Source: Oligoflexus sp.
Lineage (GTDB): Bacteria; Bdellovibrionota_B; Oligoflexia; Oligoflexales; Oligoflexaceae
NCBI RefSeq assembly: GCF_035712445.1
Contig: NZ_DASTAT010000006.1
Location: 1-35,112, forward strand
Length of the DNA stretch: 35,112 bases
Direction of reading: 5' to 3'
Shown here piece after piece: positions 22,360 to 32,543 of the stretch (positions within the stretch are counted from its first letter, which is position 1; every line of letters starts with the position of its first letter). A model generated the notes under the pieces. The model ran no database searches and was not told the origin of the DNA. It saw only the letters and a list, made by a program, of their open reading frames with translations. The translations under genes were made by a program, and so were the position numbers.

Positions 22360-25103
22360 GAGGCCACCTCATGAAATCCATAACGCCGCGGCAGGGAAAT
22401 GCACCACATGCCCTGACGAAAACCCTGTTCATTCTTGCGGCTTCTCCAGACAATGCGAATCTGCCCACCCATCTGCCGCATCGCGGCCTGAACCGCGTCC
22501 ATACCGAGGCCGCGACCCGAGATATCATTGACAGCCGTTTTGGTGGAAAAGCCGGGCGCAAAGACGAACTGCACCAGCTGCTCGTCGCTCAGGTCCTGAT
22601 CCGCGCTTATCAGGCCTTTTTCCAAGGCGCGCCGGCGAATGCTGTGAAGATTCAGGCCGCGGCCATCATCATGGACTTCGATCAGAATCTTTTCACGAAA
22701 GTGCAGCGTGATGAAAATGGACCCCTGGCCGGGTTTATTCTGCGCGCGCCTTTCCTCGGCATTTTCCAGGCCGTGATCCAGGGCATTGCGCAGAATATGA
22801 GTGAGGCCGCCCAGGAGTTTGCCCTGAATGCTTCTGCGGATACCCACCTCGCCGCCTTCGATGATAAGCCGCGGCTTGGGTTTGCCAAGCTGCTGGGCCA
22901 CTGATGCGAGTCCTTCTTCCACGGATGCGACAAGGTCATCCAAGCGAATGAAGAGCGACTTCACATAGTTTTGCCAGGCCGTCTGCCATGCATCCGAGGG
23001 TGCTTCGAAGCGTGCAAACAAAACCTGACCGCAGACGAGGAGCAGATCCTCCTCCTTTTCCCGAGCAGGAAAATTCTGACTGCTGAAACCAAGCATGCTG
23101 AAGGCTTTCTGATGCGAAGCCCATACGGTAAAAAGCGTATCGAGACGGCTGAGCGGCTGTCGCAGAAGTCTTTCTTCCATCTCATGAGCCGTCCGGGCGA
23201 GCCCCAAAAGTCCGAAGCCTCGGGCGAGGCCTTTGAGAGTATGGAGTTCACGCAGAAGAGCGGGGGAGCGTTCGGGCGCGGAGTCCTGGCTGCCGCTTTC
23301 CAGACGGCGCATGATCTGCTGGGCTTCCTGCATAAAGACCGGCAGATTATCGGATTCTGTGGTCAGAAGCTGCAGCATCCTATCGAAGATCTGCTGCTCC
23401 ATTTCAAACTGATGATAAACGGAACGTTCGGAGGAAACATCGACCAGGACGAGCAGGATGGAATGGATGCTGCCGTCCAGCACAACCGGAGCCCAGGCGC
23501 ACAGGTAACTCTGCGTGGCCTTGTCACCGATCACAAGCAGCTCCTTGGGCAAATTTTCGGCATTCAGCTCAAAGCTGATGGCATCATCACCGATCATCAC
23601 GCCCAAAGTCGCTTCAAGCTGAGCCCTTTGATCCGAATCCAGATGCGTTTCCAGAAAAAAGTTTTGCACCAGCGGCCACGTGATCGTGTCAGCGCCCAGG
23701 ATTCGTTTCATGGACTGGGAAAGATAGGAACCCACTTCCAAATGCCCATATTTCCCCTCGATCAAAAGTACGCCTTCCGGCAGGTTATGAAGCAGCGTGG
23801 ACATTTCCTCGGTGGTCTGATGAATCCGGCGCTCCAGGATTTCCGCCTGCTTCCGAAGCTTTTGATTCAGGCTATTGATGCCCCGGGTCTGACGCTCGAC
23901 CCTATGAAAGGTGCGATCAAAGCTTACCGACTGCGATATCGAAGCCCCGAGCGAGAAGAGCAGCATGCCGACACCGAGCAGGCTGTAGTTCTGATCAATC
24001 TTATTCACCGAATTATAGATTTCCACCAGGGCCATAGCGAGCAGCAGGGCGGTTGCCGGCAAAAGAACCAGCGTCCCCTGGCGGCGATTCAGGTAGGCGC
24101 GGAAGAGGGTCCACATCACAGGACCTATGATGGCGATCGTGAAGATCTGCATGGGCCGCAGCAGGATATGCGAAAAAGAGAGCGGCGTGAAAAAAACGAT
24201 AGCGCATGTGATGATCGCGACCACCCGTGCGACCTTAACCAAAAGACCCGGTGTTTCGTCGGGATAAATGGAACGGATCAGATGCACTCCAACCAGGATC
24301 CCGCCGTAGTAGGTCAGCCAACCCAATTTATAGACGATCATTTCATTGCAGCCGAGCTCGGACAGCCAATGAGAGGAGCCCGTGCTCAGCATCCGGGCGA
24401 CCACCAGCAAAAAGAAGAGCCCGAGATCACGATAGGCTTCGAATTTTCTGCGGAATGTGAAAAGCCAAAGGTGATAGATGGAAGAGAAGACGAGCAGGCC
24501 GAAGACCAGGAAATCAAAGGCCATAAGGTCGAAGCTGATTTTTTGCAGGTCTTCGGCCCGACCAATCAGAAAGCGGTCGACAAAACCGCCCGTATGCATA
24601 TGCCAGTTGAAGGTCTGAATGACAAACTGCAGAGTCTTCTCGCGCGGCACTATGAAAATTCTGTTATGCCCGGGCGAGCGATCGAAGAGATCCGTCCCAT
24701 CCGGTCCGAAATCATGCTCAATGATTTTTTTGTTGTTCATCCAGATGGTGGACGATCCCAAGGACCGCGGGAGCCATAGTCCCAGACGCTCGCCTAAAAG
24801 GCTTTCGGGAAGGTGAATGGTCATACGGTAGGTGGCTTTGCCCTGGCGGCTGAGGCCATCGTGTTCGAGTGCGCTCCAGACATCGGGAAAGGGCACCAGG
24901 CGGACCTTGGTTTCACCGGCTGTGAATTCATCGGGACTTGAGAGTTGATCCCAGATCATTTCTGCTTCGCCGGTAATTTTATAGAGTCCACGTCCCTCGT
25001 CTGGGAGCACGGCCGTCCCCTGCACGAGCTTGACCTCGGGAATAGCCCACGCCTTGTCCATCAGAATGAACAGAAAGAGAAATATGGCGAGCACATTGCG
25101 CAT
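22356..25103 (-). CDS. 7TM-DISM receptor with HPt and CheA-type ATPase domains
   Basis: A 915-residue membrane histidine-kinase-like protein. The start MRNVLAIFLFLFILMDKAWA is chosen for its signal peptide; 64 further upstream codons overlap the neighbouring lipoprotein and a terminator. The periplasmic part, about 25-190, is followed by seven transmembrane helices (about 190-395), a coiled coil to about 440 and a PAS-like region (about 440-560). An HPt-type motif is ELHTLKGLARGFG (His621). An ATPase of CheA type has N box HILRNALDHGLENAEER (about 770), DDGRGLN (about 812) and ISGRGLGMDAV (about 863), ending about residue 915. No CheW-like domain or receiver is fused. It could transfer phosphate from ATP to His621 and on to an unlinked receiver. 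Confidence 0.88.
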   Translation of the reverse strand: MRNVLAIFLFLFILMDKAWAIPEVKLVQGTAVLPDEGRGLYKITGEAEMIWDQLSSPDEFTAGETKVRLVPFPDVWSALEHDGLSRQGKATYRMTIHLPESLLGERLGLWLPRSLGSSTIWMNNKKIIEHDFGPDGTDLFDRSPGHNRIFIVPREKTLQFVIQTFNWHMHTGGFVDRFLIGRAEDLQKISFDLMAFDFLVFGLLVFSSIYHLWLFTFRRKFEAYRDLGLFFLLVVARMLSTGSSHWLSELGCNEMIVYKLGWLTYYGGILVGVHLIRSIYPDETPGLLVKVARVVAIITCAIVFFTPLSFSHILLRPMQIFTIAIIGPVMWTLFRAYLNRRQGTLVLLPATALLLAMALVEIYNSVNKIDQNYSLLGVGMLLFSLGASISQSVSFDRTFHRVERQTRGINSLNQKLRKQAEILERRIHQTTEEMSTLLHNLPEGVLLIEGKYGHLEVGSYLSQSMKRILGADTITWPLVQNFFLETHLDSDQRAQLEATLGVMIGDDAISFELNAENLPKELLVIGDKATQSYLCAWAPVVLDGSIHSILLVLVDVSSERSVYHQFEMEQQIFDRMLQLLTTESDNLPVFMQEAQQIMRRLESGSQDSAPERSPALLRELHTLKGLARGFGLLGLARTAHEMEERLLRQPLSRLDTLFTVWASHQKAFSMLGFSSQNFPAREKEEDLLLVCGQVLFARFEAPSDAWQTAWQNYVKSLFIRLDDLVASVEEGLASVAQQLGKPKPRLIIEGGEVGIRRSIQGKLLGGLTHILRNALDHGLENAEERRAQNKPGQGSIFITLHFREKILIEVHDDGRGLNLHSIRRRALEKGLISADQDLSDEQLVQFVFAPGFSTKTAVNDISGRGLGMDAVQAAMRQMGGQIRIVWRSRKNEQGFRQGMWCISLPRRYGFHEVAS

Positions 25104-25198
25104 AAAACCCAGTGTCAGGTATAACCGTTCAAGATTTCGGCTATCCCGTATCGCAATCTTTCCAGGAAAACTGTTGTTCCGCTTTTGAAAGAGGATAA

Positions 25199-25222
25199 AA
25201 CATCCGGTGAAAACCGGATGTT
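25199..25222 (-). terminator. Terminator between lipoprotein and 7TM-DISM operons
   Basis: A perfect 10-base stem AACATCCGGT / ACCGGATGTT with a 4-base loop. Read on the minus strand it is followed by TTTTAT, so it would end the lipoprotein operon ending at 25255 before the receptor gene starts at 25103. Confidence 0.75.
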
Positions 25223-25254
25223 GAAGTGGAAATCTGCTTGAGTGGTAAGGCCCT

Positions 25255-25833
25255 TTAGAGCGTTCCGGGATCCGCCGGGTCGAGGCCCTGGCCATTCAGA
25301 ATCGGAGCTGTGGTATCCCCAGCCGCCGCAGCGGGTTGCAGCGCCTCGATCAGTTTCTGATCTTTGAAGGTAGGGCCCGCAGCGCCATTGGGAAGAGACC
25401 ACTGAACCTGAATCTGTAGCCTTGCCACCTTTTCGCGAAGCGCGGGAAGATCGCTGGCCGTCACGGTATAGAGCGCATGCCAGACCGAATTCTCAGGATT
25501 CAAGGTGATGCGAACGCCTTCGGCATCATTGCTGAGCCACTGCACGCGATTCTGATAAAGCCCGAGGTCGAGTCGATTGTTTGTGCCGGCTTCATTCAAA
25601 CGGCAGCCATACTCGCTGGAAACCGCTGTGTCCGTGGCATCCTTGCGCAAAGAGCACATGAGGTAGGAGCCGGAGATATTATTGGGAATGTCGACGCGTT
25701 CGGCATCATCATCATTCTGTGTCGACTTTTTTGCGCTGCCATCATCATCTTTGCGCGCGGCTATGAAACCATTCATGACCGGATTGCAAGCCGCGAGAAA
25801 AGCGATAAGAATGGCCAACGTCAGGTGCTTCAT
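25255..25833 (-). CDS. Lipoprotein of unknown function, coupled to LRR lipoprotein
   Basis: A 192-residue lipoprotein starting MKHLTLAILIAFLAAC with lipobox LAAC, then an acidic stretch (DDDGSAKKSTQNDDDAE). The mature domain includes ISGSYLMCSLRKD and SEYGCRLNEAGT with a likely disulfide, and VRITLNPENSVWHALYTVTA of beta type. Its ATG overlaps the stop of the LRR gene in ATGA (25830-25833). The C-terminus ends in a Pro/Gly-rich tail. Not recognised. The strong terminator at 25199-25222 follows. Confidence 0.78.
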   Translation of the reverse strand: MKHLTLAILIAFLAACNPVMNGFIAARKDDDGSAKKSTQNDDDAERVDIPNNISGSYLMCSLRKDATDTAVSSEYGCRLNEAGTNNRLDLGLYQNRVQWLSNDAEGVRITLNPENSVWHALYTVTASDLPALREKVARLQIQVQWSLPNGAAGPTFKDQKLIEALQPAAAAGDTTAPILNGQGLDPADPGTL

Positions 25834-27872
25834 GGTTTTTGCTCACAGTAACTTTGTGTCGCGCGACTCTGCTGCTGTTTTTGACAGCCAGCCTGGGAAC
25901 GATCCCTCAGGGCCACCAATTGAGTACCGGCTAGATCCAAAGACTCCAATCGCGTGAGTTGCGCCAAAGGTTCTATGGACTGCACGGCGGTATTTTTCAG
26001 CTGCAGAATGCTGAGGCGAACTTTGGAGCGCAGAGGCTCAAGGTCCTTCACGCCGGTGGTGCCGACCAGGAGCGTCGTCAGCTGATCCAGTCCAAGAAGC
26101 GGCGTTAAACCCGTAACGCCTGGGTTCTCACTGATGTTTAAGGACTCAAGCTTCTGCAAATTGCTGAGGCATTTTAAATCGCCAAGACTATTGCGGCTGA
26201 TATTCAGATTGGTAAGCTTTGTCAGGGCCGTGAGTCCCGAGCAGTCGCTCATCTTAATCCCTGAGGCACTCAGAAACTGCAGGGATTGAAGGTTTTCCAG
26301 GCCTTTCAGGTTGACCGAAGGCGCACCGTTCAGATTCAGTTCCTGAAGATTGCTGAGTCGTGCGAGAGGTTCCAGGCTGTAGGCCACGCTGTTGGCGCCC
26401 AGATTCAATTTTTCGAGTTTGATCAAAGCGGAAAGCGGCTGCAGATCGCTGATGCTGTTGTCGGTGGCAATCAACGATGTCAGCTGGGTCAGGCCGCTCA
26501 GAGGCGCAAGACTCGTGGCATCGAGGCTGTCCATGCGAAGAATGCGAAGGTTTCGGGCCTGGGCCAGTGGCGCAAGGTCGGTGATCACGTTGCCCGAGAT
26601 ATCAAGTTCCTGCAGTGCGGGTGTCGCGGCGAGGAAATTCAAACTGCTCAAAGCGCCGAAGGGGACTTCGAGCTTTTCCAGGTTTTTGAGACTGGTCAGA
26701 AACTGTCCGTCCGAGGCGAGGTTGCTGAGCAGGGTGAGCTGCTTCAAGGACGTGAGCTGACCGAGGACCTCGGGGTTGACGAGAGGCGAGGTGAAAAGAT
26801 TCAGAGACTGAAGAGTTTTAACTGGAGTCAAAAAGCTGATATCGGTGACGTTAAAATCGGCGATTTCCAAATTGCTGAGCCGGGGCAAAGTCTGCAGGAA
26901 GGTATAGTCAAGGACGGGTGCTGCGCTGGGACTTTCGCCTGGTCCCACTTGGTTGGCAAGTTCCAGGGTCTCAAGTTTTTTCAACTGGGAAAGAGTTTCC
27001 AGTCCCGCGAAGGGCCCGCCCAGGAGATGAAGCTCGACGAGGTTCGTCAGCTGCCCCAGGAAAGCGAGATCTTTGATTTTGGTTCCCTGAATATCCAGGG
27101 TCTGAAGCTTATCCAGAGCCCTTAGAGGCGAGGGATCTGCGAGCTCAGCATTGTTATGGATATTGACGTTGGTCAAGTTCGTAAGTCCGCCGAGACTGTC
27201 GACACGCGTTATCATATTCGTGTGGAGACTCACCGATTGCAGATTCTTCAAGCCTGCGAGGGCCTCGATGGAGGCGATGGAATTTTTGGAAGCTTTCAGC
27301 AGTTTCAGCTGGGTCATGCCGCGAACGGCGCTGATGTCGCTTATGGAGTTTTCGGAAATACCGAGTTCGATCAGCTGCGTTAAGGGCGCGAGAGGCTCGA
27401 TCTTGCTGATCCTGTTGCCCGAGACATCCAGGTATCGCAGCTGCTTCATATCTTTGAGCGGACTGAGATCGACGATACTATTATCCCTGAGATCCAGTCG
27501 GGCCAGGGCTGGCGCAAACGCCAGAAGACTGATGTCTCGTATGCCGCTGGCCACGAGATTCAGGTCCGCAGCCCCGACCAGATACGCGTAAAGTCCCTCG
27601 CAGCTGCTGCTGGATGAACGCTGCATGAGGACCTTGACGGTATAGGCCCGCTCCAAATTTTTACGATCGTCACAGAGCTGCGCGAAGCTTAAAAAGAGAT
27701 TGTCGGTGGCGGGACCGATAGGCTGGGGCGTGACGGTCGCGGCGGTGCTGGCATTCGCCGCCCGCACCCGGCTCGCTGCGACGCCGCGATAGGACTGACC
27801 GCTCTGCTGGCACGCGCCGAGCAGTAAGAGCGATAGCCATGCGAGCCGCGCATGTTTCCCTGGCCTGACCAT
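25830..27872 (-). CDS. Leucine-rich-repeat lipoprotein
   Basis: A 680-residue lipoprotein, starting MVRPGKHARLAWLSLLLLGAC with lipobox LGAC. From about residue 110 to the end it is almost wholly leucine-rich repeats, more than 20 units of about 22 residues of the internalin/SDS22 type, with pattern LxxLxxLDLSxNxIxDLxPL (for example LKQLRYLDVSGNRISKIEPL). A single Cys pair at the N-terminal cap (SSSSCEGLYAYL) and others in repeats could form disulfides. It should extend as a curved solenoid from the membrane surface and bind proteins or glycans; the partner is unknown. It is the first gene of a two-gene unit. Confidence 0.9.
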   Translation of the reverse strand: MVRPGKHARLAWLSLLLLGACQQSGQSYRGVAASRVRAANASTAATVTPQPIGPATDNLFLSFAQLCDDRKNLERAYTVKVLMQRSSSSSCEGLYAYLVGAADLNLVASGIRDISLLAFAPALARLDLRDNSIVDLSPLKDMKQLRYLDVSGNRISKIEPLAPLTQLIELGISENSISDISAVRGMTQLKLLKASKNSIASIEALAGLKNLQSVSLHTNMITRVDSLGGLTNLTNVNIHNNAELADPSPLRALDKLQTLDIQGTKIKDLAFLGQLTNLVELHLLGGPFAGLETLSQLKKLETLELANQVGPGESPSAAPVLDYTFLQTLPRLSNLEIADFNVTDISFLTPVKTLQSLNLFTSPLVNPEVLGQLTSLKQLTLLSNLASDGQFLTSLKNLEKLEVPFGALSSLNFLAATPALQELDISGNVITDLAPLAQARNLRILRMDSLDATSLAPLSGLTQLTSLIATDNSISDLQPLSALIKLEKLNLGANSVAYSLEPLARLSNLQELNLNGAPSVNLKGLENLQSLQFLSASGIKMSDCSGLTALTKLTNLNISRNSLGDLKCLSNLQKLESLNISENPGVTGLTPLLGLDQLTTLLVGTTGVKDLEPLRSKVRLSILQLKNTAVQSIEPLAQLTRLESLDLAGTQLVALRDRSQAGCQKQQQSRATQSYCEQKP

Positions 27873-27973
27873 AGGGTAACGGGTCCTCTAATGAAAAAAT
27901 AGCTTACGGACCGTATCGGCTCAGGGGCGGTAAAACTTGAAAAGTCAGGGACTTGTTCTGCTATTTGGATGGG

Positions 27974-30247
27974 TTACCAAAGCTCATATTTGCTCAGATC
28001 CAGGATCCCCGTGTCGAAATGTTTGGATTGGTCGGTGAGCTGCTGCACGCGATCGAAATAGCGCCAGAAATCGGGGTTCTGCCGACTGATGCCATAGAGG
28101 GCAATCCATTCCTTCAGCTGACGCGGATTCTTATTGAGCCGAAGCGTATCCCTTACGAAATTCTGCAGTTGATCCTCGCGCACCTTCACAAAGAAATTGG
28201 GAAAGGCTCCATAGACTCCAGGCAGGACTTCCAGGCGATCCTCGGCGGGCACGCGGCGGCCGTCTTCGCCAAACATGAAGCTGACATTCAGATGCTCTTT
28301 ATGATGAATCAAACTATAGAGGCGATCGTCTTTGCCTTCGACCAGAAGGAAGGTCAGGTCGGGCAGCATTTCATACTGGGCTCCGGTATGATTATTCAGC
28401 TGATCCAGGACCTTGTCGCGAGGCGGCACGACCGGAGTCTGGCCCCGAACCCGGGCATTGAAGCGTTCCTTGAGCACGTACTGCAAAAATTCCCGCTTCG
28501 GATCTTGCGTATAATAGGGAATCAAACTGGAGGCCGGCACGCCTCCATAGGGATTCAGATACTTCATGAGTTCCTGGGCAGCCAGGCCCCGATACCAGTG
28601 GCGCCTTAGGTTTTGCCTTGTTTTGCTGGGGAAAAACGAGAGAAAAAGATCCTCGGATTCCACCCGCAGATTGTCCATGTACATGCGGGTCGCCGACTGA
28701 TGGAAGACATTGCCAAAGACATCAAAGCCGGCCACGAGCAGATAGTACATGCGTTCGAATATGGGATAGTCCATGACCCATATCGTTTTGGGAATGCGGC
28801 CGATCGCGCCTGTGCTGACCGAGGCGTTGTCAAAGTGCCGGAAGACGGTTAAGAGCGCCTGGGGATTATGACTGTCGCCGTCCCAGATGTCATTCAGCTC
28901 TAGACCTTTCGGAAAGCTTTCCGCGAAGAGCTTCTGTCTTTGCTCGACGAAATCAAGCTGCGCAGCCTTGTATTTCACATAAAGGCTCGACAGGGGATTA
29001 TTGCGGCCTTCGGCCGGTAGACTCAAATCCTGAGCCGCGCGCTCCAGAAAACCGGGGCTCTGCTGGGCGAGGTCTTCGCGTGGGGCGAGGAAGAGTATGT
29101 GGAAATGCTCATCAATGACATTCACTGCGATCGGCCCTTCACAGACGGGGCCTTTGATGAAGGCGCTCACGAAGAAAAGGGAATTGTCGAGCAGGAAGCG
29201 ATAGCGGCTTTCGGCGGGAATAGCCTTGAAGGCGAGAAAGGGATTGGCTGCGACCTTGTTCTCGTAGCTTGGAAAATCCTGCGCCTCCAAAGCCCAGGGC
29301 TCTTCGAAAAAGATTTCCTGCCAACGCTGCCAGGTTTCCTGGGAAAGGGGATAGATCAGATGATTTTTCAGCGTCAGCGTCTCTTCGACTTTCTGCAGTC
29401 TATAGTAAAAAGTGCTGACGCCCGGATCATCGAAAGGCCAGGTAGTGGCGATCACATCAATCGGCTCGGGCGCTTTGGTGCGCGAGCGGACCATGCGGTA
29501 GAATTCACCCGGCAGTTCCGGGATGCGGAGATGTCCGAGGAAAAGATGCTCATAGATATAACGGGCCACGAGACGATGCTTCGGATCGCCTTGATTCCAG
29601 AGCTGTTCCCAGCGGCGCAGAGCCAGGATATTTTGGGGCTGCGAAAGCTGCAGTTGCCGGGACGCCGTGAGCTTGGGATAGCCGCTTTCGAGCCAGCGAT
29701 TGATGATTTTTATTTCGTGCGGCGCCAGGGGAGGAAACCCATAAGGCATGCCGCTGTTGGGGAGTTTTTTCTGGTACTCCTCAAACTGGGCATTATCCGC
29801 TGGGCATTCATGACTTTCATTCGACACGACACCGACGGGACCGGGATACATGACTCGTTGCCATAACAGGGCTTCGGTCAATGACGGTTGGCCGGGCTTC
29901 ATGCGCGCGACGGGGAAAAAATCCTTCTTCTGCATCCATTCCAAAGCCGAATGCGCATCGACGAAGAGGCGAGAGGGTTCCGCCGCGGTAATGCGGGTGC
30001 CATCGTAAAGAGGGTTCTTGGTGGCCCCGCGCCGCATGCCTTCGATGTGGGCCAGATTCAGCTGACAGGGGGCTGTATAGCAGGAGTGGCAGCTCACGCA
30101 GCGTTTATCGAGCAGGGGTTTCACACTCTTGAAATAAAACTGATCCTGATCCACCGAAGCGGATTCAGGAAGTTCCTTGATCACTGTGGGTTTTGCCGAA
30201 GTGCAGGCCGTTATGAGAAAGAGGAGCAGAAGGAACCGAAATCTCAT
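27974..30247 (-). CDS. cti: Fatty acid cis/trans isomerase (Cti)
   Basis: A 757-residue periplasmic, lipid-anchored heme protein (signal MRFRFLLLLFLITAC). The heme c motif CVSCHSCYTAPCQLNL is the signature of Cti, which isomerises cis-unsaturated acyl chains in phospholipids to trans, stiffening membranes under solvent, heat or metal stress. Further conserved segments: MPYGFPPLAPHEIKII and GPVGVVSN. Length matches the family (about 750-780). I start at the ATG at 30247, with GGAGG ten bases ahead, rather than at a TTG 8 codons upstream. It lies 51 bases after copA with no terminator in between, so it may be in the same transcript. Confidence 0.92.
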   Translation of the reverse strand: MRFRFLLLLFLITACTSAKPTVIKELPESASVDQDQFYFKSVKPLLDKRCVSCHSCYTAPCQLNLAHIEGMRRGATKNPLYDGTRITAAEPSRLFVDAHSALEWMQKKDFFPVARMKPGQPSLTEALLWQRVMYPGPVGVVSNESHECPADNAQFEEYQKKLPNSGMPYGFPPLAPHEIKIINRWLESGYPKLTASRQLQLSQPQNILALRRWEQLWNQGDPKHRLVARYIYEHLFLGHLRIPELPGEFYRMVRSRTKAPEPIDVIATTWPFDDPGVSTFYYRLQKVEETLTLKNHLIYPLSQETWQRWQEIFFEEPWALEAQDFPSYENKVAANPFLAFKAIPAESRYRFLLDNSLFFVSAFIKGPVCEGPIAVNVIDEHFHILFLAPREDLAQQSPGFLERAAQDLSLPAEGRNNPLSSLYVKYKAAQLDFVEQRQKLFAESFPKGLELNDIWDGDSHNPQALLTVFRHFDNASVSTGAIGRIPKTIWVMDYPIFERMYYLLVAGFDVFGNVFHQSATRMYMDNLRVESEDLFLSFFPSKTRQNLRRHWYRGLAAQELMKYLNPYGGVPASSLIPYYTQDPKREFLQYVLKERFNARVRGQTPVVPPRDKVLDQLNNHTGAQYEMLPDLTFLLVEGKDDRLYSLIHHKEHLNVSFMFGEDGRRVPAEDRLEVLPGVYGAFPNFFVKVREDQLQNFVRDTLRLNKNPRQLKEWIALYGISRQNPDFWRYFDRVQQLTDQSKHFDTGILDLSKYELW

Positions 30248-30298
30248 CAGGCCGTAACCTCCGTTGCGCAATCGAGACTTCGTTCCACGCTATCATAA

Positions 30299-32467
30299 TT
30301 AGGCTTTTTTCGATACCGCCGCGGGACTCCACCTTTTCAAAAGCAGGGCATTGGTGACGACGCTGACGCTACTGAAAGCCATGGCGGCGCCGGCGATCAT
30401 GGGACTCAGGTAACCCAGGGCCGCCAGGGGTATGCCCAGGGCATTATAAATAAAGGCCCAGAACAGATTCTGCCGGATCTTATGATAGGTCCTGCGCGAG
30501 ATTTCCAGAGCATCGGGAATCAAAAGAGGCTGCCCTCGCATCAGAGTGATGCCGGCCGTATGCATGGCCACGTCCGTGCCGGTGGCCATGGCCATCCCCA
30601 CATCCGCGGCGGCCAGCGCCGGCGCATCATTGATGCCATCACCGACCATGGCGACTTTATGCCCTTCCAGTTTCAGGCTCTTGACGATATTCGCCTTGTC
30701 TTCCGGCAGAACTTCGGCAAACACCTTTTGAATGCCCAGTTTCGTTGCGACCCGCTCGGCGCTCGGCTTATTATCGCCGGTGATCAAAACCGTCGTGAGA
30801 CCCTGATCATGCAGGGTGGCGATCGTCGCTGCCGCATCGGCTTTCAAGGGGTCACTGAAGGATAATGCCCCTAAAAGCCGTGCGCTTTTCTTGTCAGCGA
30901 TATAGGAAACGGTCTGGCCTTCCAGTTGCCAGGCGTGGACGACGGAAGCGACTTCATGGGTTTTAATGCTGTAACTTTCCAGGTAACGTGCGGTGCCGAT
31001 GATGAGTTCATATCCTGCGACCTCACCTTCGACGCCTTTACCAGCGACCACTCTGGTATTGCGGGCGGGTTCGACCTTGAGTCCTTCAGCCTTGGCCTGG
31101 GCCACCACCGAACGGGCGAGGGGATGTTCGCTGCCGAGTTGCACTGCGGCGGCCAGCTGCAGAAGGCCCAGATGATTCTGATCCACAGCATGGATATCAT
31201 TCAATGTGGGACGGCCCTCGGTCAGCGTTCCCGTCTTATCAAAGGCCATGGTCTTCACTTCATGGGCGATTTCCAGGGTTTCCGCATCCTTGATGAGGAT
31301 CCCGTGGCGCGCCGCGAGACCCGTACCCACCATCATGGATGTCGGTGTGGCAAGACCGAGCGCACAGGGACACGCAATGACCAGAACAGCGACCGCATGA
31401 ATGATGGCGGCTTCCCAGCTGGCTCCGCTGATGATCCAGCCGATCATTGTGATCAAGGCGATGACCAGCACGGCTGGAACGAAGATCGCGCTGACCTTGT
31501 CCACCAGTCTTTGAATCGGGGCTTTTTCGGTCTGGGCGGTTTCCACAAGCCGAATGATGCGGGCCAGAGTGGTTTCCGCGCCCAGAGCTTTGGTTTCCAC
31601 AATCAATAGTCCATCGGCGTTGAGCGAACCTCCGGTGACCTTATCGCCTGAACTGCGCAGCACAGGAAGGCTTTCGCCGGTAATCATGGACTCATCGATC
31701 TGGCTTGTGCCTTCAACGATCACACCATCGACGGGAATTTTTTCGCCTGGCCGCACGATGACGCGATCACCGAGCACGACCTCCTTCATGGCCACTTCGA
31801 TTTCCTGGCCGTCCCTTTGCACGCGGGCCCGATCCGGGCGCAGGGCCTCCAGGGCTTTGATCGCCGCGGTGGTCTGCTGCTTGGCACGCGCCTCCAGATA
31901 TTTTCCGAGGAGCACGAGTGTGATGATCACGGCCGAACTTTCAAAGTACAAGGGTCCGCCCTTGCTCATCTGATAAAGACTGAGGCCAAACGCAGCGCTG
32001 GTTCCAAGGGCTACAAGCAGATCCATGTTGCCCGAAAGGGCCTTGGCGGCTTTCCATCCTGCTTTATAAAAGCGCGCACCCAGAACGAATTGAATAGGCG
32101 CCGTGAGTGCGAGCTGCAGCCAGGCGGGAAGCATGGCGTGATAGCCGAAGGGTTCGATCAGCATGGGACCGACCAGAGGCAGAGTCAGGAGTCCGGCGAG
32201 ATAAAGCAGGATTCGCTCTCTTTCCAGGGAGACTGTGGCTGGTTTTTCTGAAACAGGCCGGGCCTTATACCCAACCTTTTCCACGGCAGCAAAGAGCGCG
32301 TCGGCCGAGCCTGGCTGTCCGGACCACTCCACGTGCGCTTTCTCAGTGGCCAGATTGACGACAGCATTCCCCACACCGGGGACTTTTTTCAGAGCCTTTT
32401 CCACACGATTCACGCAGGACGCACAGGTCATCCCTTCGATCGTGATATCCACAGCGGACGTTTGCAT
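30299..32467 (-). CDS. copA: Copper-exporting P1B-type ATPase CopA
   Basis: A 722-residue membrane ATPase. A single HMA domain has GMTCASC (12-18) at the N-terminus. Membrane helices with the Cu(I) site CPCALG (365-370), TGES (about 262) of the actuator domain, DKTGTLTEG (phosphorylated Asp, 409), HPLA (about 450), and [14 protein letters not shown] (about 622) are all present. Family members pump Cu(I) out of the cytoplasm. The start ATG follows AGGAGG. A CueR-type promoter is visible in the 76 bases before it and cueR is the preceding gene, so it should be induced by Cu(I). Confidence 0.96.
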   Translation of the reverse strand: MQTSAVDITIEGMTCASCVNRVEKALKKVPGVGNAVVNLATEKAHVEWSGQPGSADALFAAVEKVGYKARPVSEKPATVSLERERILLYLAGLLTLPLVGPMLIEPFGYHAMLPAWLQLALTAPIQFVLGARFYKAGWKAAKALSGNMDLLVALGTSAAFGLSLYQMSKGGPLYFESSAVIITLVLLGKYLEARAKQQTTAAIKALEALRPDRARVQRDGQEIEVAMKEVVLGDRVIVRPGEKIPVDGVIVEGTSQIDESMITGESLPVLRSSGDKVTGGSLNADGLLIVETKALGAETTLARIIRLVETAQTEKAPIQRLVDKVSAIFVPAVLVIALITMIGWIISGASWEAAIIHAVAVLVIACPCALGLATPTSMMVGTGLAARHGILIKDAETLEIAHEVKTMAFDKTGTLTEGRPTLNDIHAVDQNHLGLLQLAAAVQLGSEHPLARSVVAQAKAEGLKVEPARNTRVVAGKGVEGEVAGYELIIGTARYLESYSIKTHEVASVVHAWQLEGQTVSYIADKKSARLLGALSFSDPLKADAAATIATLHDQGLTTVLITGDNKPSAERVATKLGIQKVFAEVLPEDKANIVKSLKLEGHKVAMVGDGINDAPALAAADVGMAMATGTDVAMHTAGITLMRGQPLLIPDALEISRRTYHKIRQNLFWAFIYNALGIPLAALGYLSPMIAGAAMAFSSVSVVTNALLLKRWSPAAVSKKA

Positions 32468-32493
32468 GATTTCCTCCTACGGCTGACGGTATC

Positions 32494-32524
32494 ACCATCG
32501 ACCCTACCACCGTGGGAAGGTCAA
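32494..32524 (-). promoter_or_regulatory. CueR-type promoter/operator of copA
   Basis: On the minus strand: -35 TTGACC (32519-32524), a 19-base spacer, -10 GATGGT (32494-32499). The spacer has the dyad ACCTTCCCAC-N1-GTGGTAGGGT (32501-32521), 8 of 10 positions symmetrical. MerR-family activators such as CueR act on promoters with this overlong spacer. Confidence 0.75.
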
Positions 32525-32543
32525 GGGAAAAAGTGACCGTTCC

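Noticed and set aside
22971..24779. A 602-codon open frame on the plus strand opposite the 7TM-DISM kinase
   Set aside because: It is the reverse of a clearly coding gene with HPt and ATPase motifs; its translation is Arg/Gln/His-rich without any domain and its start has no convincing ribosome site.
25104..25295. N-terminal extension of the 7TM-DISM kinase by 64 codons
   Set aside because: It crosses a perfect terminator hairpin and overlaps the end of the lipoprotein gene; the signal peptide begins at 25103.
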